A stretch of DNA of 64,000 nucleotides from Streptomyces sp. YIM 130001 (GCF_003574445.1 NZ_KZ984565.1:62001-126000), one strand, 5' to 3'; positions 1 to 9,172 are shown, counted from the stretch's first letter. The notes: generated by a model from the sequence alone, not told the origin. Numbers and translations: made by a program.

Positions 1-745
1 CGTCGTCGGCCCCTCCGGGTCCGGCAAGAGCACGGTCCTCGCGCTGCTCGCGGGGCTGCACACGCCGACCCGTGGACGCGTACTGGTGGACGGCGTGGAC
101 ACGGTGACGCTCGACGGTGCTTCCCGGCGGTCACTGACCAGCATGGTGTTCCAGCACTCGTACCTGTTCGACGGCACCGTGCGGGAGAACGTCATGGCCG
201 GCGACCGGGACGCGGACCACGCGCGCGTGGAGGGCGTTCTCGGTCTCGCCCGGGTGGACGAGATCGCGGCGCGACTGCCGGACGGTGCGGACAGCCGTGT
301 CGGGGAGGGCGGTTCGGCGCTCTCGGGCGGCGAACGGCAGCGGGTGGGTATCGCCCGCGCACTGCTCAAGCCCGCGCCCGTACTGCTCGTCGACGAGGCC
401 ACGAGCGCGCTCGACACCGAGAACGAGGCCGCGGTGGCCGCCGCGCTGTCCGCCGACCACATGCCGCGGACGCGCGTGATCGTCACGCACCGGCCTGCGA
501 CGGTCCGCAGCGCGGACCGCGTCCTGTTCCTCGAGGACGGCGCGGTGATCGAGGACGGCACGGTCGACGAACTCCTCGCGGCGGGCGGCCGCTTCCACAC
601 CTTCTGGCGTGAGGCGCAGGAGAGCGCCGCATGGCGCCTGCGCGCGACGGACGTTGCGGCAGGTCCGTCCGGAGCGGTACCGAGCCCGTCGGACGCCGCG
701 CAACGTCCCTCGGACGGTGCTGCCGCCATCCCGTCCGGCAGTTGA
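1..745 (+). CDS. ABC exporter, ATP-binding C-terminal part (5' truncated)
   Basis: The reading frame is already open at base 2 and runs into the window inside the nucleotide-binding domain. Walker A (GPSGSGKST) is at the window edge, followed by a Q-loop (VFQHSYLF), signature motif LSGGERQ, Walker B (VLLVDEATSALD) and H-loop (VTHRPAT). This order is that of an exporter-type ATPase, probably the C-terminal half of a fused membrane/ATPase half-transporter whose membrane domain lies upstream of the window. The last 45 or so residues are Pro/Ser/Ala-rich and look disordered. The substrate cannot be inferred. The ATPase assignment is secure; the domain fusion is inference. Confidence 0.9.
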   Translation, partial: VVGPSGSGKSTVLALLAGLHTPTRGRVLVDGVDTVTLDGASRRSLTSMVFQHSYLFDGTVRENVMAGDRDADHARVEGVLGLARVDEIAARLPDGADSRVGEGGSALSGGERQRVGIARALLKPAPVLLVDEATSALDTENEAAVAAALSADHMPRTRVIVTHRPATVRSADRVLFLEDGAVIEDGTVDELLAAGGRFHTFWREAQESAAWRLRATDVAAGPSGAVPSPSDAAQRPSDGAAAIPSGS

Positions 746-813
746 GGACATCTTTCGGCCCGTCGGCGTTTGGGGGCAAGGCGCGCAGCGCCGGGACTGG
801 CACGCTGGAGCAC

Positions 814-3627
814 ATGGATCCCGCAGCCCTGGAGCGAAGCCTCCGCACGGAACTCCGCGGCACCGTCGACTTCAGCCCCACCGCCCGCGCCCTGACGACC
901 ATGGACGCCTCCAACTACCGGCGCGTCCCGTTCGGTACCGTCGCCCCGCGCGACACCGCCGACGTGGCCGCCGCGCTCGCACTCTGCCGGCAGCACAGCG
1001 TCCCCGTCGTCCCCCGTGGCGCCGGCACGTCGATCGCCGGTCAGGCCACCGGCACCGGCGTCGTCCTGGACTTCACCCGCTGGATGAACGGCCTACTCGA
1101 ACTCGACCCGGACACCCGCACCGCAGTCGTCCAACCCGGCCTGATCCTGGACACCCTGCGCACCGCGGCCGCCCCGCACGGCCTCACGTTCGGCCCCGAC
1201 CCCTCCACGCACAGCCGCTGCACGCTCGGCGGGATGATCGGCAACAACTCCTGCGGCTCCCACTCGGTGGCCTGGGGCACGACCGCGGACAACGTCCACG
1301 ACCTGACCGTCGTCACCTACGGAGGCGGCGACCCCCGACGCCTCGGACGCGGGTGGGACGGCGCACCGGACGGCCTGCGCGACCTCGCCGAGGGCGAACT
1401 CGCCCTCCTGCGCACCGGGTTCCCCGACCTCCCCCGCCGCATCTCCGGATACGCCCTCGACGCCCTGCTCCCCGAGAACGGCACCGACCTGGCCCGGGCC
1501 TACTGCGGCAGCGAAGGCACCCTGGCCGTACTGACCGAGGCCACGGTCAAGCTCGTCGAGGCTCCACGCGCGCGTGCCCTTGCCGTGCTGGGCTACTCGG
1601 ACGAGAGCGCGGCGGCCGAGGCCGCGGCCGGTCTCCTGCCGTACGGACCGCTCACCGTGGAGGGCATGGCCGCCGACCTGGTGGGCGATGCGGAGGGACT
1701 GCCCCGGGGCGGCGCCTGGCTGTTCGTGGAGACCGGGGGCGACAGCCGGGACGAGGCACGCGCGCGTGCGGACGCGATCGTGCGGGCCGCGGACGTACTG
1801 GACTCCGTCGTCGTCACCGACCCGGCCGGGCAGCGCACGCTGTGGCGGGTACGCGAGGACGCCTCGGGGACGGCGACACGGATGCCCGACGGGTCGGAGG
1901 CCTGGCCGGGCTGGGAGGACTGCGCGGTTCCGCCCGCCCGACTCGGCGCGTATCTGCGGGACTTCAGAACCCTGCTCTCCGAACACGAACTGCGCGGCAC
2001 TCCTTACGGGCACTTCGGCGACGGCTGCATCCACGTACGCATCGACTTCGACCTGCTCAGTGCGCCGGGCATCGCGCGGTTCAGGGAGTTCTCGCAGGAC
2101 CTGGCCGCGCTCGTCGTCGCGCACGGCGGATCGCTCTCCGGCGAGCACGGCGACGGGATCGCACGGGCCGAGCTGCTGCCCGCCATGTACGGCCAGGATC
2201 TGGTCCGGCTCTTCGAGAAGGTCAAGGGCGTCTGGGACCCGGACGACGGTCTCAACCCCGGGATCCTGGTCCGTCCCGAACCCCTCGACTCGCACCTGCG
2301 CTTCGCCCCGCTGCCCCGCGGCCCCGTCGACGTCGCCTTCGGCTACCCGCACGACGACGGCGACTTCTCCGCGGCCGTCCGCCGCTGCGTGGGCGTCGCC
2401 AAATGCCGCAATACGACGGCGACTTCGGACGTGATGTGTCCGTCGTTCCGGGCCACAGGCGACGAGGAGCACTCCACCCGCGGCCGCGCCCGGCTGCTGC
2501 ACGAGATGCTCGCGGGCGAGGTCGTCACCGACGGCTGGCGCTCCACGGAGGTGCGGGACGCGCTCGACCTGTGCCTGTCCTGCAAGGGCTGCCGCAGCGA
2601 CTGCCCGGTCGGCGTCGACATGGCCACGTACAAGGCGGAGTTCCTGCATCACCACTACGCGGGCAGGCGGCGCCCGATGGCGCACTACTCGATGGGCCGG
2701 CTGCCGCGCTGGCTGCGCGCCGCGGCCGCCCTGCGCCTCGCTCGCCCGGCGAACGCGGCGCTGCGCGTGCCCGCCCTGGCCGCCCTCGCAAAGCGGCTCG
2801 GCGGCATCGCACCCGAGCGGGACATCCCGCGCCTGGCCCCGGTGACGTTCCGGCGCTGGTACGAGCGCCGTGGGCGTCGTCGCCCGGCCGCGCCGACCGT
2901 CGTGCTGTGGCCCGACACGTTCACCGATCACCTCTCGCCGTCGGTCGGACAGGCCGCGGTGCGGGTCCTGGAGGCGGCGGGACTCTCGGTCGTCCTGCCA
3001 CCCAAGGGCGTGTGCTGCGGCCTCACTTACGTCTCCACGGGACAGCTCGACCTCGCCCGCGACGTGATGCGACGCACCCTCGACCGGGTGCCGCCGGACC
3101 GCCCCCTGGTGGTCCTGGAGCCGAGCTGCGCGGCGGCCCTCAAGGCCGACCTGCCCGAACTGCTCGGCGACGACGCGCGCGCACACCGCCTCGCCGCCTC
3201 CGTCCGGACGTTCGCCGAGGTCATCGAGGAGCTGGCCCCCGACTGGCAGCCGCCGCGGATCGACCGCGCGGTGGCCGGGCAGACCCACTGCCACCAGCAC
3301 GCGGTGCTCGGCGACCGCGCGGACCGTGCTCTACGCGAAAAGGCCGGACTGACCGGCGAGTTGAGCGGCGGCTGCTGCGGCCTGGCCGGCAACTTCGGCT
3401 TCGAACCCGGCCACTACGAGGTCTCCCGGTCCTGCGCCGAGGACCAACTCCTCCCCGCAGTGCGTGAGTCACCCCCCGAAACCGCACTCCTCGCCGACGG
3501 TTTCTCCTGCCGCACCCAGCTCGAGCAACTGGGCGACGGACGCACGGGCCAACACTTGGCGGAGATCCTGGCGGACGCCTTGGACCGCTCCCCGAGCGGC
3601 GCCGCGCATCCAGGTGGACGCTCGTGA
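814..3627 (+). CDS. FAD-linked 2-hydroxyacid dehydrogenase with Fe-S C-terminal half
   Basis: 937 aa from an ATG at 814; upstream in-frame starts exist but extend into the previous gene's end. The N-terminal half is a GlcD/VAO-type FAD domain (PRGAGTSIAGQ, GGMIGNNSCGSHS) with a substrate region carrying YGHFGDGCIHVR and SGEHGDGIAR. The C-terminal half has two cysteine clusters for 4Fe-4S centres (CVGVAKC...CP and CLSCKGCRSDCP) and two CCG-type motifs (CCGLTY; HCHQH followed by CCGLAGNFG). This is the fused layout of membrane-associated D-lactate, glycolate or D-2-hydroxyglutarate dehydrogenases (YdiJ-like), which pass electrons to quinone or another carrier. The exact substrate is unknown. 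Confidence 0.9.
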   Translation: MDPAALERSLRTELRGTVDFSPTARALTTMDASNYRRVPFGTVAPRDTADVAAALALCRQHSVPVVPRGAGTSIAGQATGTGVVLDFTRWMNGLLELDPDTRTAVVQPGLILDTLRTAAAPHGLTFGPDPSTHSRCTLGGMIGNNSCGSHSVAWGTTADNVHDLTVVTYGGGDPRRLGRGWDGAPDGLRDLAEGELALLRTGFPDLPRRISGYALDALLPENGTDLARAYCGSEGTLAVLTEATVKLVEAPRARALAVLGYSDESAAAEAAAGLLPYGPLTVEGMAADLVGDAEGLPRGGAWLFVETGGDSRDEARARADAIVRAADVLDSVVVTDPAGQRTLWRVREDASGTATRMPDGSEAWPGWEDCAVPPARLGAYLRDFRTLLSEHELRGTPYGHFGDGCIHVRIDFDLLSAPGIARFREFSQDLAALVVAHGGSLSGEHGDGIARAELLPAMYGQDLVRLFEKVKGVWDPDDGLNPGILVRPEPLDSHLRFAPLPRGPVDVAFGYPHDDGDFSAAVRRCVGVAKCRNTTATSDVMCPSFRATGDEEHSTRGRARLLHEMLAGEVVTDGWRSTEVRDALDLCLSCKGCRSDCPVGVDMATYKAEFLHHHYAGRRRPMAHYSMGRLPRWLRAAAALRLARPANAALRVPALAALAKRLGGIAPERDIPRLAPVTFRRWYERRGRRRPAAPTVVLWPDTFTDHLSPSVGQAAVRVLEAAGLSVVLPPKGVCCGLTYVSTGQLDLARDVMRRTLDRVPPDRPLVVLEPSCAAALKADLPELLGDDARAHRLAASVRTFAEVIEELAPDWQPPRIDRAVAGQTHCHQHAVLGDRADRALREKAGLTGELSGGCCGLAGNFGFEPGHYEVSRSCAEDQLLPAVRESPPETALLADGFSCRTQLEQLGDGRTGQHLAEILADALDRSPSGAAHPGGRS

Positions 3628-3821
3628 ACCGCCCCGAGCGGCTGCCGACCAGCCGCGGACTTCCGCGGGCGTCGCTCGGTACATGAGCCGAGCCGCCCGG
3701 TCCCGCACAGCGCTCCGTTCCCGGTTCGGGGGCGGGGGCGGGGGGCGTCGAACGAGCGCAGCGACGCTCGCGGCCTACGACCCTCGCCCCGACGGGAGTT
3801 GACGGCAGTCCCGAGGCACGA

Positions 3822-4376
3822 TCAGGACGTACGGGCGAAGTGGGCCCCCACCCATCCGGTGGCGGCGGCCACCTCGCGTGCGATGTCGGTGACGGGACGG
3901 TCGTCCGTCGTCACTCGCACGGTGCCGGTGGGGGACCGCTGGTCGAGGAGGAATGCCTTGCGGGCGCTTCCTTCGAGCTCCTGCCGCAGTTCCGTGCCGA
4001 GTTCGCGTCGTGTCAGTCGCGCGTGGATGGTGGCGTCGGAGGCGGTGAGCAGGACGCGCACGAGTCGTGCCGCGGTGCCCGACGCGCGCTCGAACATGCC
4101 GGTCGACTCCGGCAGCACGCTCAGGGTGTTCGTGTAGATCAGGCGGTGGTAGCCGCGGCGGGCGTAGTTCGCCCACACCGCGGTCAGGTTGCTCTCGGTG
4201 ATCTCCGCGCGGTGCGGGTCTCCTTCGGGGGCCGGATGCACCGCCCCCATGAAGTCACCGTCGATGACCGCGTGAGCGACCGCCTCGGAGCGCAGCAGCG
4301 CCGAGACCTCCCACCCCACCGTCGTCTTGCCGACGCCGGCTCGTCCTCCGATGAGCAGCACTTCTGCGTGGTTCAT
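3822..4376 (-). CDS. Small P-loop ATPase/kinase-like protein
   Basis: 184 aa. It begins with a Walker A motif (IGGRAGVGKTT, residues about 9-19) and has IDGDFMGAVH and a late RSPTGTVRVTTDDRPV segment, as in AdK/shikimate-kinase-like AAA_33 proteins. The layout (P-loop, a lid-like Arg-rich region, then a D[D]RP step) suggests phosphorylation of a small molecule, but no substrate signature is recognisable. It stands alone, transcribed toward the upstream dehydrogenase. The ATG at 4374-4376 is the only sensible start because the P-loop lies directly behind it. Confidence 0.75.
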   Translation of the reverse strand: MNHAEVLLIGGRAGVGKTTVGWEVSALLRSEAVAHAVIDGDFMGAVHPAPEGDPHRAEITESNLTAVWANYARRGYHRLIYTNTLSVLPESTGMFERASGTAARLVRVLLTASDATIHARLTRRELGTELRQELEGSARKAFLLDQRSPTGTVRVTTDDRPVTDIAREVAAATGWVGAHFARTS

Positions 4377-4495
4377 GGCGGAAGGGTGTCAGGGGGCGGT
4401 CATGTCACGCGACGCGGTATCGGCCGCCGACGGCTGGCACGGGGGCCGTGTACGACCACCGGGCGGTCCGCTCTTCGGCCGCCGCCCGTGGAGCC

Positions 4496-4933
4496 TCACG
4501 CGGCTTGGTCGGATCCGGAGTCCCGCTCGCGATCGAGGTCGCGGAACAGCTCACCGAATCGGTGTGCAAGCGCGGTGGTCAGGCGGTCTCGTGCCTCGGT
4601 CAGTCGCTCGATGCGCTTGTTCAGATCGGCCACCCGTTGGAGGGTGACCTCGGCGACCGGACAGCGGTCCGACCCGGCCTCGTCGGCGCCTTGGGCGGTC
4701 TCTGTGCCGGGCAGCCACTTCATGTCGAGGACGTGGGCGAAGGCGCGTATGTCGCCGATCGTCAGGCCGGCGTCCAGCAGCTCGCGGATGGCACACAACC
4801 GCTGGACGTCGTCCTGCCCGTAGGCGCGATGGCCCGTCGGTGTGCGCTTCGCCGCGACGAGCCCCCGCTGCTCGTAGTAGCGCAGCGCCCGCGTGGTGAG
4901 GCCCGAGGCCGCCGCCGCCTCGCCGATACGCAT
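4496..4933 (-). CDS. MerR-family transcriptional regulator
   Basis: 145 aa. It starts MRIGEAAAASGLTTRALRYY, the typical MerR winged-helix DNA-binding domain (residues 1-70), followed by a dimerisation coiled coil (VADLNKRIERLTEARDRL). Only one cysteine is present near the C-terminus (DRCPV), so it is not a classical metal or SoxR-type sensor. It lies 23 nt downstream of an NADP-oxidoreductase gene on the same strand and is probably co-transcribed with it. The 24-bp palindrome in front of that gene is the likely operator, giving autoregulation. The inducer is unknown. Confidence 0.88.
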   Translation of the reverse strand: MRIGEAAAASGLTTRALRYYEQRGLVAAKRTPTGHRAYGQDDVQRLCAIRELLDAGLTIGDIRAFAHVLDMKWLPGTETAQGADEAGSDRCPVAEVTLQRVADLNKRIERLTEARDRLTTALAHRFGELFRDLDRERDSGSDQAA

Positions 4934-4956
4934 GGTCGTTCCTCTCGGGCTGAGTG

Positions 4957-5970
4957 TCAGAGCTCCACCAGCACGGCTCCGACGTGGCGTCCTTCGAGCA
5001 ACTCGCACAACGCCAGCGATGCTTGGTCGATTCCCGGCAGCCGGACATGCGGGAAGGTGAGCGTTCCCTCGCGCAGTCCACGGCTGAACTCCTGAAACCA
5101 TTGGGGGATCGCGTCCAGGTGGTCGATGCCCGAAATGCCGCGCACGGTGATACCCCGCAAGATGAGGGAGCCCGTGTCGAACTCGACCGGGGAGCTGAAG
5201 CCGCCGGATATCTGGCTGGACAGCGTGCCGACCAGGGCGATGCGGGCGCCGCGGCGGGCCAACGCCAGGGCAGCCAGCAGCTGTTCGCCGCCGACGTTGT
5301 CGAAGACTGCGTCGATGCCGTCGGGGGCCGCCTCGCGCAGCTGGTCTTCGATCGGGCCTGCATCCCGGAGGACGACGGCGTCGTAGCCGAGTTCGTCGAC
5401 CAGGCGCCGCCCTTTGCGCAGCGAGCTGGTACTGCCGATCACCCGCGTCGCTCCGCGCAGGCGGGCGAACTGCCCGGCCAGGGAGCCGACGCCGCCCGCC
5501 GCGGCGGTGACGAACACGGTGTCCGAGGGCCGCACTTCGGCCCCACGCACGATGCCCAGCCAGGCGGGCAGTCCCTGTGACAGGTGGGCGGCCGGATCGG
5601 GCAGTGCCCCGGGGTCGATGCGCTGAGCGTCGCTCTCGTCGATGACGGCGTACTCGCGCCATCCAAGGTTGTGGGAGACGAGATCGCCCGGGTGCAGACC
5701 GGTGCCCGGCGCTGTGGTCACCGTGCCGATGGCCGGTCCTGTCATGACTTCGCCCGGCGTGTGGGGCGGCATCGGCAGACTGGCGTCACCCCGTACCAGG
5801 GTGTCCATCACCGCGACGACGCTCATGAGCCGGTTGCGTACGAGTACCTGTCCGGGGCCGGGATCGGGGACCGGGACCTCGACCGTGCGGAAGTGACCAG
5901 GGGTGAGTGGTCCTTCAGGACGTGCGGCCAGGCGCACCTCCCGATGAGTGGCGGGGACGGTGTCGGGCAT
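4957..5970 (-). CDS. NADP-dependent MDR oxidoreductase (curcumin/alkenal reductase type)
   Basis: 337 aa medium-chain dehydrogenase/reductase. The N-terminal GroES-like domain (PGQVLVRNRLMSVV, PGEVMTGPAIGTV) lacks zinc-ligand cysteines. The nucleotide-binding domain has VTAAAGGVGSLAGQFARLRG, the AAGGVG fingerprint of the LTB4-hydroxydehydrogenase/alkenal reductase branch. Likely role: reduction of alpha,beta-unsaturated carbonyls. It is the first gene of a two-gene operon with the MerR regulator. A MerR-type promoter with a palindromic spacer lies about 75-105 bp upstream, which suggests inducible detoxification. Start ATG at 5968-5970. Confidence 0.88.
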   Translation of the reverse strand: MPDTVPATHREVRLAARPEGPLTPGHFRTVEVPVPDPGPGQVLVRNRLMSVVAVMDTLVRGDASLPMPPHTPGEVMTGPAIGTVTTAPGTGLHPGDLVSHNLGWREYAVIDESDAQRIDPGALPDPAAHLSQGLPAWLGIVRGAEVRPSDTVFVTAAAGGVGSLAGQFARLRGATRVIGSTSSLRKGRRLVDELGYDAVVLRDAGPIEDQLREAAPDGIDAVFDNVGGEQLLAALALARRGARIALVGTLSSQISGGFSSPVEFDTGSLILRGITVRGISGIDHLDAIPQWFQEFSRGLREGTLTFPHVRLPGIDQASLALCELLEGRHVGAVLVEL

Positions 5971-6042
5971 GAGAACTCCTCGGCGGCGTGGACGTCGCGT
6001 GCAGGACGTCCTTCCGGGCGGGCCGTCCCACGCATCTCGACG

Positions 6043-6074
6043 ACGTTAGAACTTGACGCATGCGTCAAGTTCAA
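6043..6074 (-). promoter_or_regulatory. MerR-type promoter with 24-bp palindromic spacer
   Basis: A perfect palindrome occupies 6049-6072 (half-site GAACTTGACGCA followed by its complement). Read on the minus strand, a -35-like TTGAAC (6074-6069) and a -10-like TAACGT (6048-6043) are separated by 20 bp that are almost exactly the palindrome. Over-long spacers filled by the operator are the hallmark of MerR-activated promoters. It drives the oxidoreductase-merR pair. Confidence 0.7.
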
Positions 6075-6165
6075 GCCCTGCCCTGGGGTTCGTTCGGTCG
6101 CTTCCGCGGGGCATGCGGTCGGGGCACCCCGCCCGTCCGTGTGCGCAGTCGGGCGGCTGGTGCGC

Positions 6166-7116
6166 CTATGGAGCCTCCGGCGCCTCGTGATCGTTCGCGG
6201 AGGCGTTGTGCGTGATCTCGTGGATCAGGGTGGCGAGTTCGCGTAGGCAGGGGTGGCTCGGGGTGTCGCGGCGGGCGAGGAGGACGGGGACCTCGGGGGC
6301 GTCGGTGAGGGGGCGGTAGATCACGCCGCGGTACTGGTGCATGCCGACCGTGGCCGTCGCGGTGATGCCCACCGCGCGGCCCGCGGCGATCGTGACGAGC
6401 CAGTCGTCGGTGTTCGCCACCGTGATCACCTCCCTGGGGCGGATCGCGGCCGGCCACAGGTCGAGGGTGGTGGCTCCCGAGACGGTGTTCAGGGCGATGG
6501 TCCGGTCCGTGAGGTCGGCGAGCGAGACCTCGTCGCGGTCCGCCAGCGGGTCGTCGGCCGGCAGGGCCGCCACCCGGGCCTCGGTGTAGAGCAGCTCGGT
6601 GACCAGGCCGGGGGCGTCGACGGTGCCGCGCAGCAGTGCCGCGTCGACCTCGCCTCGGGTCAGTCCCGCCGTACGGTCGTCGATCCGCAGGAGCTCCAGG
6701 GGTACGTCGGGGTGGGCCTCGCGCCAGCGCCGCAGCAGCGGTGTGGTGTGCGGGCCGGCCGCGGACCAGGCGTGCCCGAGCCGTAGTGGTCTGCGGGCGG
6801 TGCGGCCGACGGCGAGGGCGTCCTCGAAGGCGGCGATCGCTGCGGTGGCCCGGTCCTGGAACGCGCGGCCCTCCGGGGTGAGCGACAGGTGGTGCGTGCT
6901 GCGGTCCACCAGGCGTACGCCGAGGGCCCGTTCGAGGGCGGCGAGGGTGCGGGAGACGGCGGGCTGAGTGAGGCGGAGGCGCTCGGCGGCGCGCGTGACG
7001 TTGCGTTCCTCGGCGATGGCGAGGAAGCAGCGCAGGTGGCGCAGCTCGACGGAACCGGGGGTGGCGGGGGCGCGGGAGTCGTCGTCGCTGCTTGTGCCGC
7101 TCTTGGTGCCGCTCAT
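6166..7116 (-). CDS. LysR-family transcriptional regulator
   Basis: 316 aa from the ATG at 7114-7116, giving a short N-terminal tail before the HTH (ELRHLRCFLAIAEERNVTRA, then LRLTQPAVSRTLAALE). The effector-binding domain follows from about residue 110 (RPLRLGHAWSA, the usual start of the LysR substrate fold). It is divergent from an EamA-type exporter gene, the classic arrangement for a LysR regulator that controls its neighbour. An earlier in-frame ATG at 7234-7236 would add 40 residues running into the shared promoter region, so it was not chosen. Confidence 0.9.
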   Translation of the reverse strand: MSGTKSGTSSDDDSRAPATPGSVELRHLRCFLAIAEERNVTRAAERLRLTQPAVSRTLAALERALGVRLVDRSTHHLSLTPEGRAFQDRATAAIAAFEDALAVGRTARRPLRLGHAWSAAGPHTTPLLRRWREAHPDVPLELLRIDDRTAGLTRGEVDAALLRGTVDAPGLVTELLYTEARVAALPADDPLADRDEVSLADLTDRTIALNTVSGATTLDLWPAAIRPREVITVANTDDWLVTIAAGRAVGITATATVGMHQYRGVIYRPLTDAPEVPVLLARRDTPSHPCLRELATLIHEITHNASANDHEAPEAP

Positions 7117-7209
7117 GCGCGCGAAGCATAACGGGGGTTCGATCGGCATTTCACGCGCCGCGCAGGAGTCCGTAGCGTGGACGGGCGGCGGATCTCTCCG
7201 CGCGGAAAG

Positions 7210-7223
7210 TCCAATGCGTTGGA
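7210..7223. promoter_or_regulatory. Inverted repeat in LysR/EamA divergent promoter region
   Basis: TCCAA-TGCG-TTGGA lies between the divergent LysR and transporter genes, at a position and with a dyad like a LysR T-N11-A binding box (here T-N12-A). It is the clearest symmetric site in the 206-bp intergenic region. Assignment to the LysR regulator is inferred from context. Confidence 0.45.
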
Positions 7224-7322
7224 TCGCAGAGTTCATTAGAGTGCCCTATGTGTGGGCGGCCGCAGCGTGGCCGTCGGCGAGCGAAGCGGCCGAGCGGGAC
7301 GACGACGAAGGGGAAGGCTCCG

Positions 7323-8336
7323 ATGAGTGCAGGGAGGCAGACCGGCGGGCCGGTCACGGGCGCGGCCACTTCGGGGGCGGCAGCCACGGAGGCCGCCGCC
7401 GGAGCCGCCGTCGTGCAGCCGGAGGCGGCCGGTGTCGTCGAGGGCACGTCCGGTGGCCGGCGGCGCGGACCGCGCAATTCCAGCCTCGGACCCGTAGGCC
7501 TCGTCCTCGCCGGCTGCCTGTCCGTGCAGTTCGGCGGTGCGCTGGCGGTGTCGCTGATGCCGCGCGCCGGAGCACTCGGCGTCGTGACCATCCGCCTGGT
7601 CGCCGCCGCGGTCGTGCTGCTCGTCGTGTGCCGCCCGAAGCTGCGCGGGCACTCGCGCACCGACTGGGGCACGGTCGTCGTGTTCGGTGTCGTGATGGGC
7701 GCGATGAACACGCTCTTCTACCAGGCGGCCGACCGCATCCCGCTCGGCACCGCGGTGACCCTCGAGGTGCTCGGGCCGCTGGCCCTGTCCGTGCTGGCCT
7801 CGCGTCGCGCGGTGAACGCGCTGTGGGCGGCGCTCGCGCTGGCGGGCGTCTTCCTGCTCAGCGGCGGCGGATTCGACTCGCTCGACCCGGTCGGGGCGGC
7901 GTTCGCGCTGAGTGCCGGCGTGATGTGGGCGACGTACATCGTGTTCAGCGCGAAGACCGGGCGCCGCTTCCCGCAGGCGGACGGGCTCGCCCTCGCGATG
8001 GCGGTGGCGGCGGTACTCAGCCTGCCGCTGGGCATCGCCGAGTCCGGCTCCAAGCTGCTCACCCCGACGACTCTGGCGCTCGGTGCCGGTGTCGCGGTGC
8101 TGTCCTCCGTGCTGCCGTACACGTTCGAACTCCTCGCGCTGCGGCGGCTTCCCGCCTCCACCTTCGCGATCATGATGAGCCTGGAGCCGGCCTTCGCCGC
8201 GCTGGCCGGGTTCCTCGTACTGAGCCAGGCGCTCTCCGCGACCGAGGCGCTGGCCATCGCGCTGGTCATCGTGGCCAGCATGGGCGCGGTGCGTACGCAG
8301 ATCGGGCGGTCGAAGGCCGGGGCGGCGAAGGGCTGA
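7323..8336 (+). CDS. EamA-family (DMT superfamily) small-molecule exporter
   Basis: 337 aa from the ATG at 7323, preceded by a good ribosome site (GAAGGGGAAGG). After an Ala/Gly-rich cytosolic tail of about 55 residues, around ten hydrophobic segments follow in two EamA repeats. Typical pieces are GTAVTLEVLGPLALSVL, ALAGVFLLSGGG and the second-repeat PYTFELLALRRLPASTFAIMM region. It is RhtA-like, a group that exports amino acids (threonine/homoserine) or related metabolites. Control by the divergent LysR regulator is likely. Confidence 0.88.
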   Translation: MSAGRQTGGPVTGAATSGAAATEAAAGAAVVQPEAAGVVEGTSGGRRRGPRNSSLGPVGLVLAGCLSVQFGGALAVSLMPRAGALGVVTIRLVAAAVVLLVVCRPKLRGHSRTDWGTVVVFGVVMGAMNTLFYQAADRIPLGTAVTLEVLGPLALSVLASRRAVNALWAALALAGVFLLSGGGFDSLDPVGAAFALSAGVMWATYIVFSAKTGRRFPQADGLALAMAVAAVLSLPLGIAESGSKLLTPTTLALGAGVAVLSSVLPYTFELLALRRLPASTFAIMMSLEPAFAALAGFLVLSQALSATEALAIALVIVASMGAVRTQIGRSKAGAAKG

Positions 8337-8530
8337 GCCGCTCCGGACCGGGCTCTTGCGGGCTGCGGCGGGCAAGTTGTCCACAGGCGGCGGGGCGTCG
8401 TCGGTGCGGTGTGTGAGGATCCCTGGTGTCGGTCGGGGAGTGGAGCAGCGGGCGTGGTGGGGGCGCGCCGGACTGCGCGAACCGGCCGTGGGGAAGGGCG
8501 AATCCGTTGCCGTACACCGGGGGAGTGCAC

Positions 8531-9112
8531 ATGACCAGGCCAGTCGAGGAAGTGCTCGCGGAGCAGTGGCAGCAGATCGAGCGCTGGTACGTGGCGCAGG
8601 GCGGTTCGCACCTGCTGCGGGGTCCGGCTTCGGCCGAGGCGATCGCCGGGGTCGAGCAGGAGTTGGGTGTCACGCTGCCCGAGGAGCTCAGGCGGTCCCT
8701 CGAGCGGCACGACGGGACCGAGGAGGAGGGCTGGCCGGGCGGCACGCTGCTGTCCTGCGCGGGCATCGTCAAGGAGACCGGGATATGGCGTGAGCTGCTC
8801 GCGGAGGGCAGCTTCGACAAGCGGTCGCAGCACGACGCGGAGGAGGACGGGGACCTCTCGGACACGGAGCGCGCGGTCCTGCCGGGCTGGTGGAACGAGG
8901 GCTGGATCTGCATCGACGCGGACGGCGGGGGGAACGGCGCGGTGATAGACCTCGCCCCGGGCCCCGGCGGCACCTCGGGCCAACTCCTCGACATGGACCA
9001 TGAGGTGGGCCCCAGCGGTCCCACGGCGGACAGCTTCCTCGACTACCTCGACGACGTGCTGGAGGAGCTGGACGACTGCAACGTGGTGGACGGGGCGTAC
9101 GTGGAGGGCTGA
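8531..9112 (+). CDS. SMI1/KNR4-family protein
   Basis: 193 aa, acidic. It has the SMI1/KNR4 pattern: ASAEAIAGVEQELGVTLPEELR (residues about 36-57), a short RHDG turn, then WNEGWICIDADGGGNGAVIDL, the conserved late strand. Members act as immunity proteins against contact-dependent toxins or as regulatory scaffolds; no toxin gene lies next to it, so the role here is open. Start ATG at 8531 follows a GGGGGAG ribosome site. The 3' end, including the stop codon, is duplicated in tandem just downstream. Confidence 0.75.
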   Translation: MTRPVEEVLAEQWQQIERWYVAQGGSHLLRGPASAEAIAGVEQELGVTLPEELRRSLERHDGTEEEGWPGGTLLSCAGIVKETGIWRELLAEGSFDKRSQHDAEEDGDLSDTERAVLPGWWNEGWICIDADGGGNGAVIDLAPGPGGTSGQLLDMDHEVGPSGPTADSFLDYLDDVLEELDDCNVVDGAYVEG

Positions 9113-9151
9113 CGGCGGTCCACGGTGTGGAGGGCTGACGGCGGCCCACGG
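9101..9151 (+). repeat. Tandem duplication spanning a gene's stop codon
   Basis: Two copies of GTGGAGGGCTGACGGCGG(T/C)CCACGG occur at 9101-9125 and 9127-9151, period 26 bp, one mismatch. Copy 1 contains the last three sense codons and TGA of the SMI1-like gene; copy 2 is non-coding. Confidence 0.85.
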
Positions 9152-9172
9152 GGCTGCGAGGGCTCGGGTGGT

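Noticed and set aside
1093..3300. 735-codon minus-strand frame opposite the FAD/Fe-S dehydrogenase
   Set aside because: Fully contained in a gene with recognisable motifs; no family features in the antisense product.
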